The notes beneath the pieces were generated by a model. The model was given only the letters and a program-made list of their open reading frames with translations, was not told where the DNA came from and searched no databases. A stretch of 17,093 nucleotides of DNA, taken from positions 1 to 17,093 of the forward strand of contig JARHYV010000236.1 of NCBI GenBank assembly GCA_029258495.1. Reading direction: 5' to 3'. Below, piece after piece: positions 1-6,073 of this stretch (position 1 is the first letter of the stretch; every line of letters starts with the position of its first letter). Source of the DNA: Faecousia sp. (GTDB taxonomy: Bacteria; Bacillota; Clostridia; Oscillospirales; Oscillospiraceae). The translations under genes and the position numbers were made by a program.

Positions 1-439
1 TATGGCTTCCGAGATCCTGATCGGCAAGACCATTCTGGAGGCTCTGAATACCGACCTCGTATGTGACGCCATCAACACCGCTATGCGTGAGCTGTTCCTG
101 CAGATCGTTTACGGCCGCAGCCAGTCCGCATTCTCCGAAGACGGCCTGCCTGTCGGCGCTTCTCTGGAAGACCTGGGCAAGGGTCTGCGCAGCCAGGTCG
201 GCACCATGTTCGCCACCAAGGCTAAGGGCCCCCGTTATCTGGAGATGGCTGAGGGTTATGTCACCCGCTGTGCTCTGGATGAGGACAACCTGATCATCGG
301 CTACGAGTTCATCAATCTGGGTAAGATGATGGACTTCATCAAGAAGGGCGACGATGCTAACACCGCACTGGAGAAGGCTAAGGGCTCCTACGGCCGCTTC
401 GCAGGCGCTGCTAAGTATATCGATCCCCGTCACGAATAA
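1..439 (+). CDS. Iron-sulfur cluster assembly scaffold protein, NifU-like (C-terminal part, 5' truncated)
   Basis: This is the C-terminal 145 residues of a protein that begins before the window; the reading frame is open to the left edge (first full codon at base 2). The ATG at base 2 is probably an internal methionine, because no ribosome binding site can be seen and family members are usually about 230 residues, with a NifU_N-like Cys-containing domain in front. Recognised features are the segment KTILEALNTDLVCDAINTAM near the start and a C-terminal KYIDPRHE. From family knowledge, such proteins are annotated as Fe-S scaffold proteins and sit directly before a GGGtGRT protein, exactly as here (15 bp gap, shared operon). 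The N-terminal cysteines that would prove cluster binding are outside the window. The even, optimal codon choice suggests high expression. The family call is fairly sure; the biochemical role is inferred. Confidence 0.8.
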   Translation, partial: MASEILIGKTILEALNTDLVCDAINTAMRELFLQIVYGRSQSAFSEDGLPVGASLEDLGKGLRSQVGTMFATKAKGPRYLEMAEGYVTRCALDEDNLIIGYEFINLGKMMDFIKKGDDANTALEKAKGSYGRFAGAAKYIDPRHE

Positions 440-454
440 GAGGAGGACACAGAA

Positions 455-1456
455 ATGGCTTTGTTTGAAGGTTACGAAAGAAAGATCGACAAGATCAATG
501 GTGTCCTCGCTCAGTACGGTCTGAACTCTGTGGAAGAGTGCCGTGAGATCTGCCAGGCTAAGGGCTTCGACCCCTACACCATTGCTAAGGAAATCCAGCC
601 CATCGCTTTTGAAGATGTCGCATGGGCATACTGCATGGGTGCTGCCATCGCTCTGAAGAAGGACGTGAAGACTGCTGCTGAGGCTGCTGAGGCCATCGGC
701 ATCGGCCTGCAGGCATTCTGCATCCCCGGCTCCGTTGCTGAAGACCGCAAGGTCGGTCTGGGTCACGGCAATCTGGGCGCAATGCTGCTGCGTGACGAAA
801 CCAAGTGCTTTGCATTCCTGGCCGGTCACGAGTCCTTCGCTGCTGCCGAAGGCGCAATCGGCATTGCCCGTTCCGCCAACAAGGCTCGTAAGGAGCCTCT
901 GCGCATCATCCTGAACGGTCTGGGCAAGGACGCTGCTCAGATCATCTCCAGAATCAACGGCTTCACCTATGTTCAGACCAAGTTTGACTACTACACCGGT
1001 GAGCTGACCGTTGTCAAGGAGTTCAAGTACTCCGAGGGCGAGCGCGCTGCTGTCCGCTGCTACGGCTGTGACGATGTCCGTGAGGGCGTTGCAATCATGC
1101 ACGCTGAGGGTGTTGATGTTTCCATCACCGGTAACTCCACCAACCCCACCCGTTTCCAGCATCCCGTTGCCGGCACCTACAAGAAGGAATGTGTCGAGCA
1201 GGGCAAGAAGTACTTCTCCGTTGCTTCCGGTGGTGGCACGGGCCGTACCCTGCATCCCGACAACATGGCTGCAGGCCCCGCTTCTTACGGCATGACCGAT
1301 ACCATGGGCCGTATGCACTCCGATGCACAGTTCGCCGGTTCTTCCTCCGTCCCTGCTCACGTTGAAATGATGGGCTTCCTGGGCGCAGGTAACAACCCCA
1401 TGGTCGGTATGACCGTTTCCGTGGCTGTTGCTGTCGAAGAGGCTATCAAGGGTTAA
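455..1456 (+). CDS. GGGtGRT family protein
   Basis: This is a 333-residue soluble protein carrying the signature GGGTGRT at residues 259-265, followed by a conserved Gly/Met/His-rich tail (LHPDNMAAGP, then MTDTMGRMH). This signature names the family; its molecular function is not established. The start at 455 follows AGAGGAGG with good spacing. There is no signal peptide or obvious membrane segment. Conserved cysteines include the pair in RCYGCDD near residues 200-204. It is translated 15 bp after the NifU-like scaffold gene, an arrangement typical of anaerobic Firmicutes, so a role with iron-sulfur clusters or a metal centre is plausible but is inference from context. The operon ends at a strong hairpin terminator immediately downstream. 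Codon use is strongly biased, like that of a highly expressed gene. Confidence 0.93.
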   Translation: MALFEGYERKIDKINGVLAQYGLNSVEECREICQAKGFDPYTIAKEIQPIAFEDVAWAYCMGAAIALKKDVKTAAEAAEAIGIGLQAFCIPGSVAEDRKVGLGHGNLGAMLLRDETKCFAFLAGHESFAAAEGAIGIARSANKARKEPLRIILNGLGKDAAQIISRINGFTYVQTKFDYYTGELTVVKEFKYSEGERAAVRCYGCDDVREGVAIMHAEGVDVSITGNSTNPTRFQHPVAGTYKKECVEQGKKYFSVASGGGTGRTLHPDNMAAGPASYGMTDTMGRMHSDAQFAGSSSVPAHVEMMGFLGAGNNPMVGMTVSVAVAVEEAIKG

Positions 1457-1475
1457 TCCTTTGTAAACAACCGAG

Positions 1476-1507
1476 ATCGGGGATCCCAACGGGATCCCCG
1501 ATTTTTT
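1476..1507 (+). terminator. Rho-independent terminator of the scaffold-GGGtGRT operon
   Basis: A perfect 12-bp stem (1476-1487 with 1491-1502) has a 3-nt AAC loop and is followed by a T run through 1507. It begins 19 bp after the GGGtGRT stop codon. Confidence 0.93.
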
Positions 1508-1513
1508 CATGCC

Positions 1514-1542
1514 TTGCAAATGCGCCCTCATTACGCTATACT
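1514..1542 (+). promoter_or_regulatory. Sigma-70-type promoter for the FliB-like gene
   Basis: TTGCAA (1514-1519), a 17-bp spacer and TATACT (1537-1542) lie just after the preceding terminator. The start codon is at 1564 behind TTGGAGG, so the leader would be very short. Confidence 0.6.
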
Positions 1543-1563
1543 GACCCCATTGGAGGCGATTTC

Positions 1564-2577
1564 ATGGAACATATCTATCCATCTTATTATCACGATTTCC
1601 GCTGCATTGCATCCCGCTGTCCCGACAGCTGCTGCCACGAATGGGATGTCCAGATTGACGATGCCACCGCAGAAACCTACCGCACTTTGGATGGTACTCT
1701 GGGCGACACCCTGAGGGATGCCATGTATCAGGAGGATGGCTGCACCTTCCTGCGCAATCATAATGACCGCTGTCCCATGTGGCAGGAGGACGGGCTGTGC
1801 GCCGTTCAGTGTGCCATGGGTCACGATACACTCAGCCGGGTCTGCCGGGAATTCCCCCGCATCACTCAGGACTACGGCTGCTTTGCCGAACATGGTCTGG
1901 AGATGAGCTGTCCGGAGGCCGCCAGAATGATACTGACTTCCGGCACCCTGACAACCGTCCGTGCCGACTCCCCGGAGCTCGGCGCGCCGGACTATGATGA
2001 AGAGCTGATGCAGCTGCTGATGAATTCAAGACCTGCCGCTTTTTCCCTGCTGCGCGATCCGCACTTTTCCGTAAAGGAGCGGCTTGCCCTGCTTTTGATG
2101 TATGGCTATCACATTCAGGCACAAATCGACGGTGCCGAGCCTGCCCCCTTTGATCCGGTTTCCGCACTGGAGGAGGCTAAGGGCTTTGCCGGCAATGGAG
2201 ATTTTTCTGCCGTACAGGATACCTTCTGCGCCCTTGAGATCCTGACGGATCGATGGAAAACCCTGCTGCATACAGAGCCTTCGCCCCCTGCGTGGCACCA
2301 AGAATTATGTCAACTTGCAGAATATGGCATTTACCGCTACTATTTCCAGAGCGTTTCCGATTACGATCTGGTATGCCGCATCAAGTTCATCGTCACCTAC
2401 TGCATCATGACCGCATATCTCAGCGAGTCCGATACCGACTCCCTGATCCGGTGCGCACAGCTGTTTTCAAAGGAGATCGAAAATGACTCTGCCAATATGG
2501 ATGCGCTCTTGGATGGAGCCTATTGCAGCCCCGGTCTGATCGATGCCAATCTCCTCGGACTTCTGTTATCAAGGTAA
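1564..2577 (+). CDS. FliB-like lysine N-methylase family protein (Fe-S, cysteine-rich)
   Basis: This 337-residue protein has an N-terminal cysteine-rich region typical of the FliB family: C14, C19, C23 and C24 in FRCIASRCPDSCC, then C60, C70 (CPMW), C79, C83, C94 (LSRVCREFPRI), C106 and C116 (MSCPEAARMIL). Salmonella FliB methylates flagellin lysines and has been reported to carry a [4Fe-4S] cluster; these cysteines fit cluster ligands. The C-terminal half is helical and poorly conserved. The start at 1564 follows TTGGAGG. The gene has its own promoter and terminator and forms a single-gene unit. No flagellar gene is present in the window, so the substrate may not be flagellin; many Clostridia carry such stand-alone copies. 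The family call is good, the substrate unknown. Confidence 0.85.
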   Translation: MEHIYPSYYHDFRCIASRCPDSCCHEWDVQIDDATAETYRTLDGTLGDTLRDAMYQEDGCTFLRNHNDRCPMWQEDGLCAVQCAMGHDTLSRVCREFPRITQDYGCFAEHGLEMSCPEAARMILTSGTLTTVRADSPELGAPDYDEELMQLLMNSRPAAFSLLRDPHFSVKERLALLLMYGYHIQAQIDGAEPAPFDPVSALEEAKGFAGNGDFSAVQDTFCALEILTDRWKTLLHTEPSPPAWHQELCQLAEYGIYRYYFQSVSDYDLVCRIKFIVTYCIMTAYLSESDTDSLIRCAQLFSKEIENDSANMDALLDGAYCSPGLIDANLLGLLLSR

Positions 2578-2617
2578 AAAAACACCCGGAAACGATGGTT
2601 TCCGGGTGTTTCGTTAT
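2576..2617. terminator. Bidirectional terminator between the FliB-like gene and the YitT gene
   Basis: A perfect 13-bp stem (2581-2593 with 2598-2610) has a GATG loop. A run of seven A at 2576-2582 gives a U-tract for the minus strand, and a T-rich stretch follows on the plus strand. It serves the two converging genes. Confidence 0.88.
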
Positions 2618-3474
2618 TTTTCAACCGCTGTGCGTGCCAGTGTATAGCCTCTGCCGTTGACATTTTTCACATCTCCTGCCACGATAAACGCATGAGGATC
2701 GATGGCCAGAACGGCATCCCGGATCTCGGGATATTTATTGCCATAGACTACGGAATAGATCGCCTGCTGTGCCTTGCGCTCGTATCCCGTTTCCACATTC
2801 AGGAGGGTCACACCGCAGTCCATGCACTCCAGGATCTCTTTGCGGATCTTTTCCGTTTCCGGAGAAATGATGGTGATCTCTACCTTCCGCTCACCGGAGA
2901 TCACCACGCGATCCACCGTCGTGGACATGATCAGCACGATGATGGCGCTGTACAGGATGCCATCCAGACTGCCCCGGATAAAAACCTGAAGGAGCACGAC
3001 CAAAAAATCGAACACGAACATGGATCTTCCCACGGGGATCCCCTTATACTTGTACAGGATGCACGGGGGAATATCCATACCTCCGGTAGAGCCGCCGGCG
3101 CGCACCACCAAACCGATGCCCATTCCGGCAGTCAGCGCACCGAAAATGGCACAAACCAGCTTATCCTCCGTGAAGAGTGTCCCCAGAGGCAGTACCTCAA
3201 ACACCGCCATAATGCAGGGATAGATAACCGTAGATGCCAAAGATGCCGCAGCAAACTGCCATCCCATAAATGCCCACCCAATAAAAAACAGCGTACCATT
3301 GATCATGGCTGCAAGGATCGACAGTTTCAGCGGAACGAACTGCTGGATCCCCAGTGCAATGCCGTTGGCACCGCCCAGCATAAAGCCATTTGGCACAACA
3401 AATGCGCAGATCGCAAAAGCAAGCAGCGCATTACCTAAAATAATATTCGGAAGAATTTTCCATTGATTTTTCAT
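2614..3474 (-). CDS. YitT family membrane protein (YitT_membrane plus DUF2179)
   Basis: This is a 286-residue integral membrane protein. The N-terminal about 190 residues hold five to six hydrophobic segments with the family's glycine-rich pieces (GFMLGGANGIALG near the start; VVRAGGSTGGMDI in the middle, where GGSTGG is a YitT hallmark). The last about 80 residues are a soluble DUF2179 domain (KVEITIISPETEKIR, then the glycine/tyrosine-rich tail). YitT proteins are widespread in Firmicutes and their function is unclear. I chose the ATG at 3474 (MKNQWKIL) because AGGGGG lies about 7 nt upstream; an in-frame ATG 16 codons further up has no comparable site. A strong promoter lies at 3531-3559. 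It is a single-gene unit converging on the FliB-like gene. Confidence 0.9.
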   Translation of the reverse strand: MKNQWKILPNIILGNALLAFAICAFVVPNGFMLGGANGIALGIQQFVPLKLSILAAMINGTLFFIGWAFMGWQFAAASLASTVIYPCIMAVFEVLPLGTLFTEDKLVCAIFGALTAGMGIGLVVRAGGSTGGMDIPPCILYKYKGIPVGRSMFVFDFLVVLLQVFIRGSLDGILYSAIIVLIMSTTVDRVVISGERKVEITIISPETEKIRKEILECMDCGVTLLNVETGYERKAQQAIYSVVYGNKYPEIRDAVLAIDPHAFIVAGDVKNVNGRGYTLARTAVEK

Positions 3475-3530
3475 TTGGAGCCCCCTATGATCTGCATTTG
3501 TACCATCCAATTCAAAAAGCACTAAACTTT

Positions 3531-3559
3531 ATTTTAGCGAACCTTTCCCCATAAATCAA
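3531..3559 (-). promoter_or_regulatory. Sigma-70-type promoter for the YitT gene
   Basis: On the minus strand, TTGATT (3559-3554), a 17-bp spacer and TAAAAT (3536-3531) lie about 57 bp upstream of the start codon at 3474. Confidence 0.6.
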
Positions 3560-3610
3560 TCATTGGCATTTTGATTTCCCTATTTTCTCCGAATCTCACA
3601 TTCTGCACAA

Positions 3611-3649
3611 AAATTCAAATGACTGCATGTGCGAATTGCACATGCAGTC
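3611..3649 (-). terminator. Terminator of the prolyl-tRNA editing gene
   Basis: A perfect 12-bp stem (3649-3638 with 3632-3621) has a 5-nt loop. On the minus strand it is followed by ATTTGAATTTTTG, a U-rich run. It starts 10 bp after the stop codon of the leftward gene. Confidence 0.75.
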
Positions 3650-3659
3650 TTTGCGTCAT

Positions 3660-4196
3660 TCATTCCAAGACGACGATCCGCGCCTCATGCTCCATGGCAG
3701 GGATGATCTTTTCCAACAGATCCTCGGTTCTCAGCCGCAGGGAAGATGTATTGATGCAGGGATGGCACCCTACATATTCCCCCTTCAGCACATCCTCATC
3801 GATCAGCAGCCGCACCCGATGTCCACGGTCATTCATCAAGCCCAGAATACTCAAAGAACCCGGAGTGATATCCAGAAATTGCTCCATAAATTCAGGCTCT
3901 GCAAAGGATAGCCGAGAAGATCCGATCTGCTTGGACAGCACCGAGGTCTTGAAGGGTTTCTCTCCCGGCAGCATCAGCAGATAAAAATCCGTCTTCTGCC
4001 GATTGCACAGCATCAGATTTTTGCAGATCGTGGCATTCAGAGCCGCGTCCACCGCTGCACATGCCTCCATGGTCATGGCGGCATCATGGTCGATGCGCTG
4101 ATAGTCGATCTTCAGCCCATCCAGAAAGTCGTATACCCGCAGCTCCTTATCCATCCGCCCTGTGGTATCTGAGGGTCTTCCGTTGTGTAATTGCAT
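3660..4196 (-). CDS. proX: Prolyl-tRNA editing protein, ProX/YbaK family
   Basis: This is a 178-residue stand-alone aminoacyl-tRNA deacylase of the YbaK/ProRS-associated domain family, which hydrolyses mischarged tRNA (typically Ala-tRNAPro) in the cytoplasm. It begins MQLHNGRPSD, a usual N-terminus for Clostridial ProX. Family marks in the chosen numbering are: HDAAMTMEAC (37-46), a conserved lysine in ICKNLML (K59), GSLSILGL (113-120) and GCHPCINTSSLRL (143-155). The frame is open upstream to 4310, but homologue N-termini and length favour 4196; a GGGGACGGG stretch just upstream is a poor but possible ribosome binding site. MDKELRVYDF at codon 14 is an alternative start. It is a single-gene unit with its own terminator; the region upstream is a long gap that may have been rearranged. 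Confidence 0.85.
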   Translation of the reverse strand: MQLHNGRPSDTTGRMDKELRVYDFLDGLKIDYQRIDHDAAMTMEACAAVDAALNATICKNLMLCNRQKTDFYLLMLPGEKPFKTSVLSKQIGSSRLSFAEPEFMEQFLDITPGSLSILGLMNDRGHRVRLLIDEDVLKGEYVGCHPCINTSSLRLRTEDLLEKIIPAMEHEARIVVLE

Positions 4197-4231
4197 CCAT
4201 CCCGTCCCCGTTTCATAAAATTTGCAGGGAT

Positions 4232-4261
4232 ATGATATCACACAAGACCCACTTCCTGCAA
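4232..4261 (-). promoter_or_regulatory. Possible promoter of the prolyl-tRNA editing gene
   Basis: On the minus strand, TTGCAG (4261-4256), an 18-bp spacer and TATCAT (4237-4232) lie 36 bp before the chosen start codon. The match is moderate and unsupported by other evidence. Confidence 0.4.
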
Positions 4262-4280
4262 CCATAGCTCCGCAATCCGC

Positions 4281-4362
4281 GCCCAAAACAGACACAGAAA
4301 TAACCCTCAACCTGTCATCTAATCACTACGACGGTCAAGGGTTATTTCCTAAATGCTTGGGC
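4281..4362. repeat. Interrupted inverted repeat with a perfect 11-bp stem
   Basis: GAAATAACCCT at 4297-4307 is repeated inverted at 4338-4348, with a partial continuation of pairing inward (CAACCTGTC against GACGGTC). A second pair, GCCCAA at 4281-4286 and TTGGGC at 4357-4362, encloses it. There is no U-tract on the plus side. It may be a structured RNA element, a mobile-element end or a relic. Confidence 0.6.
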
Positions 4363-4398
4363 TCAATCATTGGATAACCTCGCTTTCTTCAATTTTTC

Positions 4399-4511
4399 GG
4401 TACGGATTTATACTCTCACAGACTCTTCCGTAAATGATCTTACATTTTTTTACTTTCTTTCTCACACTTCAGAAACTCTCTATTGATGGGAAGGTCTTTT
4501 GTATCCGTACC
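4399..4511. repeat. Long-range inverted repeat GGTACGGAT/ATCCGTACC
   Basis: Nine-base perfect arms at 4399-4407 and 4503-4511 enclose about 95 AT-rich bases without an open reading frame of note. It lies inside the putative minus-strand transcript that starts near 4552. Confidence 0.5.
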
Positions 4512-4558
4512 ATTCAGGGGTTTTTACCTCTGCATTGGTATCACCTCTTTGTGTCTAT

Positions 4559-4587
4559 AATATAGCACACAGATTTACCAAATACAA
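4559..4587 (-). promoter_or_regulatory. Possible minus-strand promoter inside the 4200-4730 gap
   Basis: TTGTAT (4587-4582), a 17-bp spacer and TATATT (4564-4559) are followed by AAAGAGGTG and an ATG that opens only a 3-codon frame (Met-Gln-Arg-stop). This gives a promoter and ribosome binding site with no gene, ahead of the two inverted repeats. Confidence 0.45.
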
Positions 4588-4662
4588 GTGTCCGCATCGC
4601 ACAAACATCTCTCACAAAAGTTGTGAAACATGCAGATTTGCAAAGAAGATGCTTGATTTTCG

Positions 4663-4692
4663 TTGACAAACCGGAAACAGAATTGGTATGAT
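4663..4692 (+). promoter_or_regulatory. Orphan plus-strand promoter
   Basis: A consensus TTGACA (4663-4668), an 18-bp spacer and TATGAT (4687-4692) point rightward, into the 3' end of leftward genes. No plus-strand gene follows; the only product would be the short hairpin just downstream. Confidence 0.65.
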
Positions 4693-4699
4693 ATTTTTG

Positions 4700-4729
4700 T
4701 TGGGCAGCCAGATGGCTGCCCATTTTCGT
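4700..4729 (+). terminator. Hairpin with U-tract directly after the orphan promoter
   Basis: The perfect stem TGGGCAGCC/GGCTGCCCA (4700-4708 with 4712-4720) has a GAT... type 3-nt loop and is followed by TTTTCGTT on the plus strand. It begins only 8 bp after the -10 box, so transcription would start at or just before the stem. On the minus strand the following bases are not U-rich, so it is a poor terminator for the leftward genes. Confidence 0.6.
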
Positions 4730-4815
4730 TATTCAAACAGATCTTCTCCACCAAAGAGCATCTGCTCCATATAATTCTGATTGAACTTCGGAGTTTTTTT
4801 TGAGTGTTTTTTCAC
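4729..4815 (-). CDS. Possible small protein, or former extension of the chromate transporter
   Basis: A 28-codon frame starting with GTG (VKKHSKKTPK...) and ending MLFGGEDLFE-stop lies just downstream of the leftward transporter gene and in the same frame as it, separated by that gene's TAG stop and five further codons. It is lysine-rich at the start and acidic at the end, which looks protein-like. I see no good ribosome binding site before the GTG, and I recognise no family. It could be a real small protein, a readthrough tail or chance. Confidence is low. Confidence 0.22.
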   Translation of the reverse strand: MKKHSKKTPKFNQNYMEQMLFGGEDLFE

Positions 4816-4830
4816 GGAACCAAGGTGTCC

Positions 4831-5394
4831 CTAAAATATCGAATACAGAATGATCCCTGCTGCACCTGCACCTGCCATCACATAGATGGGATTGACCTTC
4901 CATTTGCGCAGGATCAAGAACGCTGATGCGACGATCCCCACAGAAATATAGTTGACCGCCGAAAGATCCGCCGGCAGGGTCTTCTGCCCGTAAACCGCAA
5001 GCAGCAGCAGCGAGATCCCCGCTGAGGCGATCATCGCCACCACCGCCGGACGCAGTCCTGCCAGCACCCCCTGCACCATATTCAGCCCACGGAACCGATA
5101 GTAGACATACGCAAGGGTCAGCACAATCATGCACGAGGGAGCCACACAGCCTAGGGTTGCCACCAGTGCGCCCGGGATCCCGGCGATCTGGATCCCCACA
5201 AAGGTTGCCGAGTTGATGGCAATAGGCCCGGGGGTCATCTCGGCAATGGTCATAATATCCGCAAACTGGGTCATGGTCAGCCAGGAGTGCAGCTCTACCA
5301 CCTGACTCTGGATCAGGGGCATTGCCGCATAGCCGCCGCCAATGCTGAACAATCCGATCTGAAAAAAGCTCCAAAACAGCTGCATCAAAACCAT
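4831..5394 (-). CDS. Chromate transporter family protein (single CHR domain), second of a pair
   Basis: This 187-residue membrane protein consists of one CHR domain with five to six hydrophobic segments. It shows the family motifs SIGGGYAAMPLI (about 17-28) and EMTPGPIAIN (52-61), the latter with the conserved PGP. Half-size CHR proteins work as pairs encoded by adjacent genes, as here: the start codon lies 3 bp after the stop of the partner, and its ribosome site (GGAGGGAG) is inside the partner's last codons, so translation is probably coupled. The described activity of the family is chromate efflux driven by the proton gradient, but in gut anaerobes the natural substrate is unknown (sulfate or another oxyanion is possible). 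No terminator of standard form follows. Confidence 0.9.
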   Translation of the reverse strand: MVLMQLFWSFFQIGLFSIGGGYAAMPLIQSQVVELHSWLTMTQFADIMTIAEMTPGPIAINSATFVGIQIAGIPGALVATLGCVAPSCMIVLTLAYVYYRFRGLNMVQGVLAGLRPAVVAMIASAGISLLLLAVYGQKTLPADLSAVNYISVGIVASAFLILRKWKVNPIYVMAGAGAAGIILYSIF

Positions 5395-5397
5395 GGA

Positions 5398-5967
5398 TCA
5401 CGCTCCCTCCTTTCCCTTTTTCTGCCGATACAGCGTATCTGCCGCACCGATGCATCCGCATACCAGAATGATCGCGATGATATTTACCTTATAAAAATAG
5501 GTCGCAATGAATGCTCCTACCAAAACCAGTACCGGCAGCAGCCGCTTTTGCTTGAAAATATTTTTTGCCATGGTCACGACCACATCCAAGATCACCGCTG
5601 CCACGCCTGCAAGCATGCCGGTCATTGCCATGTTCACAAACACATTGTCCCGGAATGCCTGATAGAACATGGAGATGATGGATATGATGATCAGCGGCGG
5701 CAGTACCGAGCCTGCCACCGTCAGCAGTGCTCCCGGAACCCCTGCGATGCGGTATCCCACCAAGATCGCCGCATTGACCGCAATGGCACCCGGAGAGGAT
5801 TGGGCGATCGCCGTCAGATCCATCATTTCCTGCTCCTCGATCCACCCCAGTTCCTCCACAAATTTCTTGCGCATCAGCGGAATGATCACAAATCCGCCGC
5901 CAAAGGTACATGCACTCAGCTGAAAGGTCGATGTAAACAATTTCAGATATTTGTTGTTTTCACGCAA
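5398..5967 (-). CDS. Chromate transporter family protein (single CHR domain), first of a pair
   Basis: This 189-residue single-CHR-domain membrane protein is the partner of the next gene. Motifs are FGGGFVIIP (22-30) and QSSPGAIAVN (56-65); here the PGP of the sister protein is PGA, a difference typical of the two halves of such heterodimers. I chose the TTG at 5967 (reads RENNKYLKLF after the initiator) because AGGAG stands 8 nt before it and the length then matches the partner. A GTG three codons further up has a worse site, and the open frame further upstream is promoter DNA. The gene is divergent from a LysR regulator across about 105 bp, so control by that regulator is likely. Confidence 0.88.
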   Translation of the reverse strand: MRENNKYLKLFTSTFQLSACTFGGGFVIIPLMRKKFVEELGWIEEQEMMDLTAIAQSSPGAIAVNAAILVGYRIAGVPGALLTVAGSVLPPLIIISIISMFYQAFRDNVFVNMAMTGMLAGVAAVILDVVVTMAKNIFKQKRLLPVLVLVGAFIATYFYKVNIIAIILVCGCIGAADTLYRQKKGKEGA

Positions 5968-5999
5968 TCTCCTCACTCCTGTCCCTAACAGTATATCTC

Positions 6000-6028
6000 T
6001 TGACGGATCATAATGGAAATAATATAAT
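6000..6028 (+). promoter_or_regulatory. Promoter of the lysR gene
   Basis: TTGACG (6000-6005), an exact 17-bp spacer and a perfect TATAAT (6023-6028) lie about 45 bp before the TTG start of lysR. Confidence 0.75.
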
Positions 6029-6056
6029 TCTATTATGATAATAACTATTTCATTAT
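6011..6056. promoter_or_regulatory. Candidate LysR operator: nested AT-rich inverted repeats
   Basis: ATAATA...TATTAT (6020-6025 with 6031-6036) forms an interrupted palindrome over the lysR -10 box, and ATAATGGAAATA (6012 on) is mirrored by TATTTCATTAT (up to 6056). LysR-type regulators bind such T-N11-A dyads between divergent genes; binding here is inferred. Confidence 0.45.
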
Positions 6057-6073
6057 AAAGTGAGGCGATATTG

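Larger units (their letters stand above)
4311..4728. other. Gene-free AT-rich interval
   Basis: Apart from the promoters, inverted repeats and hairpin listed separately, I find no convincing protein gene in this stretch. It is clearly more AT-rich than its flanks, and stop codons are frequent in all frames. It may be the residue of an inserted or deleted element, or encode a small structured RNA. Confidence 0.6.

Noticed and set aside
4197..4310. Upstream extension of the prolyl-tRNA editing protein
   Set aside because: Homologues start near MQLHNGRP; the extension overlaps the likely promoter and has no ribosome site.
4541..4723. 60-codon minus-strand frame in the gap
   Set aside because: It runs through the putative promoter and the hairpin, has no ribosome site and no recognisable features.
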